NCBI GenBank assembly: GCA_023375675.1
Contig: JALQBC010000025.1
Location: 496,001-560,000, forward strand
Direction of reading: 5' to 3'
From: Cytospora piceicola
Lineage: Eukaryota; Ascomycota; Sordariomycetes; Diaporthales; Cytosporaceae
DNA length: 64,000 nucleotides
Below are positions 61,569 through 64,000 of the stretch, in pieces. Position 1 is the first letter of the stretch. Each line of letters opens with the position of its first letter. The notes beneath the pieces are model-generated. The model made no database searches. It was not told the DNA's origin and was given only the letters and a program-made list of their open reading frames with translations. Made by a program: the position numbers and the translations under genes.

Positions 61569-63539
61569 CGCTCTGGGTTGCGCGGTCGGCGCATGGTGTC
61601 GTTGTGTTCCCGTTTCTTTCTTTCGTGGGGAGTTGCGGTCGTAGGAGAGGTGGACACCCTGGCTTGAGCTACGGAGCACCAGTTGACCTGCAGGTCAAGA
61701 TCAAAGAAGGGTGACTGACGTCGTGTCTTCTGGAACTTCTTCTCAGTCTCGTTGTTCTTTCGCGAATCGCGAAATACAGGTCGGTCTCGGCCTCTTGGTC
61801 GTACCGTAAATAGATGGATATGTGCGTATTATGGCGAGGTCTGGTCGGACATGTTCCGTGTTCCGTCTACTTGTGCAAGTTCGCGGAGACATTACGAGGC
61901 GTTCACACATATGAGAGGAGAGCCCCTGAGAATGGGAAAATAATAATGGGTCTCAGTGTGTTCAGAGCTGCAGAGGTTGTTGTTGTTGTTGGCCACCCAC
62001 TGCCACTCCCAGAAGGGCAGAAGTGGATGGAGTGTGAATGCATGCATACATACATACACACATATATCATACATCAGAAGAAGCTCGTGGCTGCAGCCCT
62101 AAAAGCAACTTTAACACGAATAGAGAGACATCCGATCGTCCGACATCTGATATCTGAGGGTAACTCTAATCCTTGTTTCCCAGCCTGAACAAGCTGGGAG
62201 CGTTGCCCCCGTCTCGTCTCATACGGCATGGCGTGAGGCGTCTCTTTCTGGGGGCTGAGACAACCTGGACTTGGACAAACAGCTGCCGGTATAAGTAGCT
62301 ACTCAGTACATCCTCTGACATGTGATGCTCCTGTGCTTTATATACCTACTGTGCTCATGTCCCCTGTCTTGGGACGTCTACATATAAGTATACTCAATTG
62401 GATCGGTCAGCATGTGGCACAGGGCAACCATGTAGATATAGACCTTGTCAACATCTCTGGAACCACCAGTGTCGAGCAGGTCATGACTTGGTGGTATATC
62501 ACTTGAGTATGTATCGCTTCACCTGCCATCTACTAGGTACAGTAGTGTCGTACTCGAGGCTCTTGGCTTGCAGAATGGCGGGAGACGGGGGCGGCAATGC
62601 GGTCAAGTGGAGGCGTGCATGCTCAGTACCGTACTACCTATACCACAGTAACCACAGTAATGTGATCTATATGTAGGTATCCCGCACGAGTTCGAGTCGG
62701 AAACATGGAGCTTTCCCGGGAGACATGGATGACTCCTGTTGATGTATGCGGTAGCAGGCCTGTGAATGGCAGAAAGGGGGGAAGAGGAGGGGAGGAACCA
62801 CACCTAATCAAGAATGAAGGGGGGTAGGGAGGTAGGGGAGCTGGGGGGAAGGGGAGTAGGGGAGTTCCGTGTAGGTCAGTCGGCCTTCTCCTAGACCGCA
62901 TCCATATGTGCACATATGATGATCGATAGATACACAGTAGATTGATTGATTGATTGCCGGGTGTCGGGGATACACACGAGCTCCGTCCGTATGTACGAAA
63001 GTAGGTGGCCAGAGAGTATCGAACTTTGTTTTGCTCCGACTTCTTCCTGGTTCAAGGCTGCTCTGTATCCTGACTTCTTGAATCCTGAATCAAGCCTCGT
63101 CTCGTCTCCTTTCCTTGTTCATTGTTGTTCTCTTCATCCTCACAGTGAGATCTCTCTTGTACTGGACCACCCCCTAATACTCAGGTATATACCCAGTGAA
63201 CCCTTCCAAACTCAGGGGGTCCCAGTGAGTACAGGTTAGTGTTGCGTCATTGCCGTTCATTGCCATATCGATAACACCCACAGCATACAGTAGCATAGCA
63301 TAGCATAGCGCGTTGCCTCGGCTAAACCTTTTGTCTATAGCTAAGTCTCATACTCACCATTGCCCAATACTCGACCCTCGACAACTCGATATTACGTACC
63401 TCAACTCGAGAACCCCGATCCTCAAGACTTCCGGAGAGGACAACATTCCTAGGGGAGAGCCACTCGTTCCTCAATGAGGCAATCATAGTCGAATCCGAGT
63501 CTCTCAAGGGAATCGTGGGCTTCCACGCAAACCGCCAAC
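61569..63539. other. Intergenic, no supported gene
   Basis: About 2 kb. It contains a (GTT)n tract near 61978-61991, CATA repeats near 62040-62055, G-rich purine tracts at 62775-62860 and TAGCA repeats at 63291-63309. A single ACTAGGTAC word occurs near 62533. The 3' end is the likely promoter of the kinase gene. No ORF with features. Confidence 0.5.
63291..63309. repeat. TAGCA tandem repeat
   Basis: Three and a half copies of TAGCA, about 230 bases upstream of the kinase ATG. Confidence 0.7.
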
Positions 63540-64000
63540 ATGTCGTGGAAAAAGTCGGGCAAGCTGATGGACACCATCCGCCATTATGCCAACTTTCCTG
63601 CGACCGGCGTCAGCTTGAGGCAGATGGTCCAGTTTGGAGAGAGGCCTTCCGTCGGTAAGTCCCGGAACCGGTTGCATTGTATCTTGTTTGCGGCATCGTA
63701 ACCCATCTGGTGACTCCCTGCTGACCGCTCTCCCCCCCCCCCCTCTCAGGCACCCTCTACCGCGCCTCTCAGTTCCTCACCGAGGAGCTCCCCATAAGAC
63801 TCGCCCACAGGGTTCAGGAGCTAGAGAACCTTCCCGATGGCCTTAGCGACATGCCCTCGGTCAAGAAGGTCCACGACTGGTATGCCCAATCATTCGAGGT
63901 ATGTGCAACTCCAGCTCCAACTGAGTAAGGCGTGTGTGTGTGTGTGTGTGTGTGTGCGTCTGTGTTTCTGTGTCTGTCTGTGTATGGTGACTCACATGCC
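63540..64000 (+). CDS. Mitochondrial PDK/BCKDK-type protein kinase, 5' part
   Basis: The N-terminal part of a gene cut by the right edge. Two exons are seen (63540-63654, 63750-63898), and a third must start beyond the window. The sequence runs from SWKKSGKLMDTIRHYANFPA through VSLRQMVQFGERP and LPIRLAHRVQELENLPDGLS to MPSVKKVHDWYAQSFE. This is the four-helix bundle that opens pyruvate and branched-chain 2-oxo acid dehydrogenase kinases, which phosphorylate and switch off the E1 subunit in the matrix. The ATPase (Bergerat) domain is not in view, so catalytic integrity cannot be checked. The intron after 63898 contains a long (GT)n tract at 63932-63956. Confidence 0.88.
63932..63956. repeat. 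(GT)n microsatellite in the kinase intron
   Basis: A perfect run of GT dinucleotides about 30 bases inside the second intron of the kinase gene, followed by imperfect CTGTGT repeats up to the edge of the window. Confidence 0.85.

Overview
This window reads as euchromatic nuclear DNA of a filamentous ascomycete, most likely a Sordariomycete. The genes are split by short introns (about 50-160 nt, GT...AG, often with a CTGAC or CTAAC branch site), coding third positions are rich in C and G, and the products are typical Pezizomycotina proteins. There are no bacterial-style operons, no CRISPR array and no recognisable complete transposon. I found 22 convincing protein genes (one cut by the right edge), one doubtful small ORF and one cytochrome P450 relic. 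All exon boundaries were assigned by eye from splice signals, reading phase and family conservation.

Layout. 1-4.5 kb: no convincing gene. 4.6-7.1 kb: Seb1/Nrd1-type transcription-termination factor (-). 9.5-13.9 kb: mitochondrial citrate synthase and the Yhm2-type mitochondrial citrate/oxoglutarate carrier, in tandem (+). 14.9-18.7 kb: large WD40 protein, possibly the Raf1/DIM-9 heterochromatin factor (-), with a TA-rich RIP-like scar just upstream. 19.8-22.1 kb: long-chain acyl-CoA synthetase ending in the peroxisomal signal AKL (-). 24.3 kb: MARVEL-like membrane protein (+). 26.1-27.7 kb: O-acetylhomoserine sulfhydrylase (-). 28.9-31.2 kb: EMC7 (+) converging on a WW-domain protein (-). 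31.2-35.0 kb: a 3.9 kb gene-poor stretch with TACCTAGGTA palindromes and short tandem repeats, leading to Rho1 (+). 37.7 kb: a 29-residue cysteine-rich metallothionein-like gene (-). 39.0-43.1 kb: vacuolar amino-acid transporter and a GPI-anchored aspartic protease (both -). 45.3-47.8 kb: prenyltransferase-alpha-repeat protein and Sec61-gamma/Sss1 (both -). 48.2-52.6 kb: Nop15 and a Rud3/GMAP-210 golgin (+). 53.1-53.5 kb: P450 pseudogene (-). 53.9-56.8 kb: unknown multi-pass membrane protein (-) and a RING-CH ubiquitin ligase (+), divergent. 58.5-59.7 kb: Mnn10/Mnn11-family glycosyltransferase (+). 60.2-61.6 kb: unknown coiled-coil protein (-). 63.5 kb to the edge: mitochondrial PDK/BCKDK-type kinase (+).

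Themes. Central mitochondrial carbon metabolism (citrate synthase, citrate carrier, dehydrogenase kinase) and the secretory/cell-wall route (Sec61-gamma, EMC7, golgin, mannosyltransferase, Rho1, GPI protease) are both well represented, but most neighbours look like ordinary housekeeping genes rather than one pathway. I did not find a clear new multi-gene system. The points most worth following are the citrate synthase/carrier pair, the metallothionein-like micro-gene, terminal introns that separate localisation signals from their enzymes, the SUMO-binding-like motif and nearby RIP-like scar of the WD40 gene, and the dispersed TACCTAGGTA palindrome.
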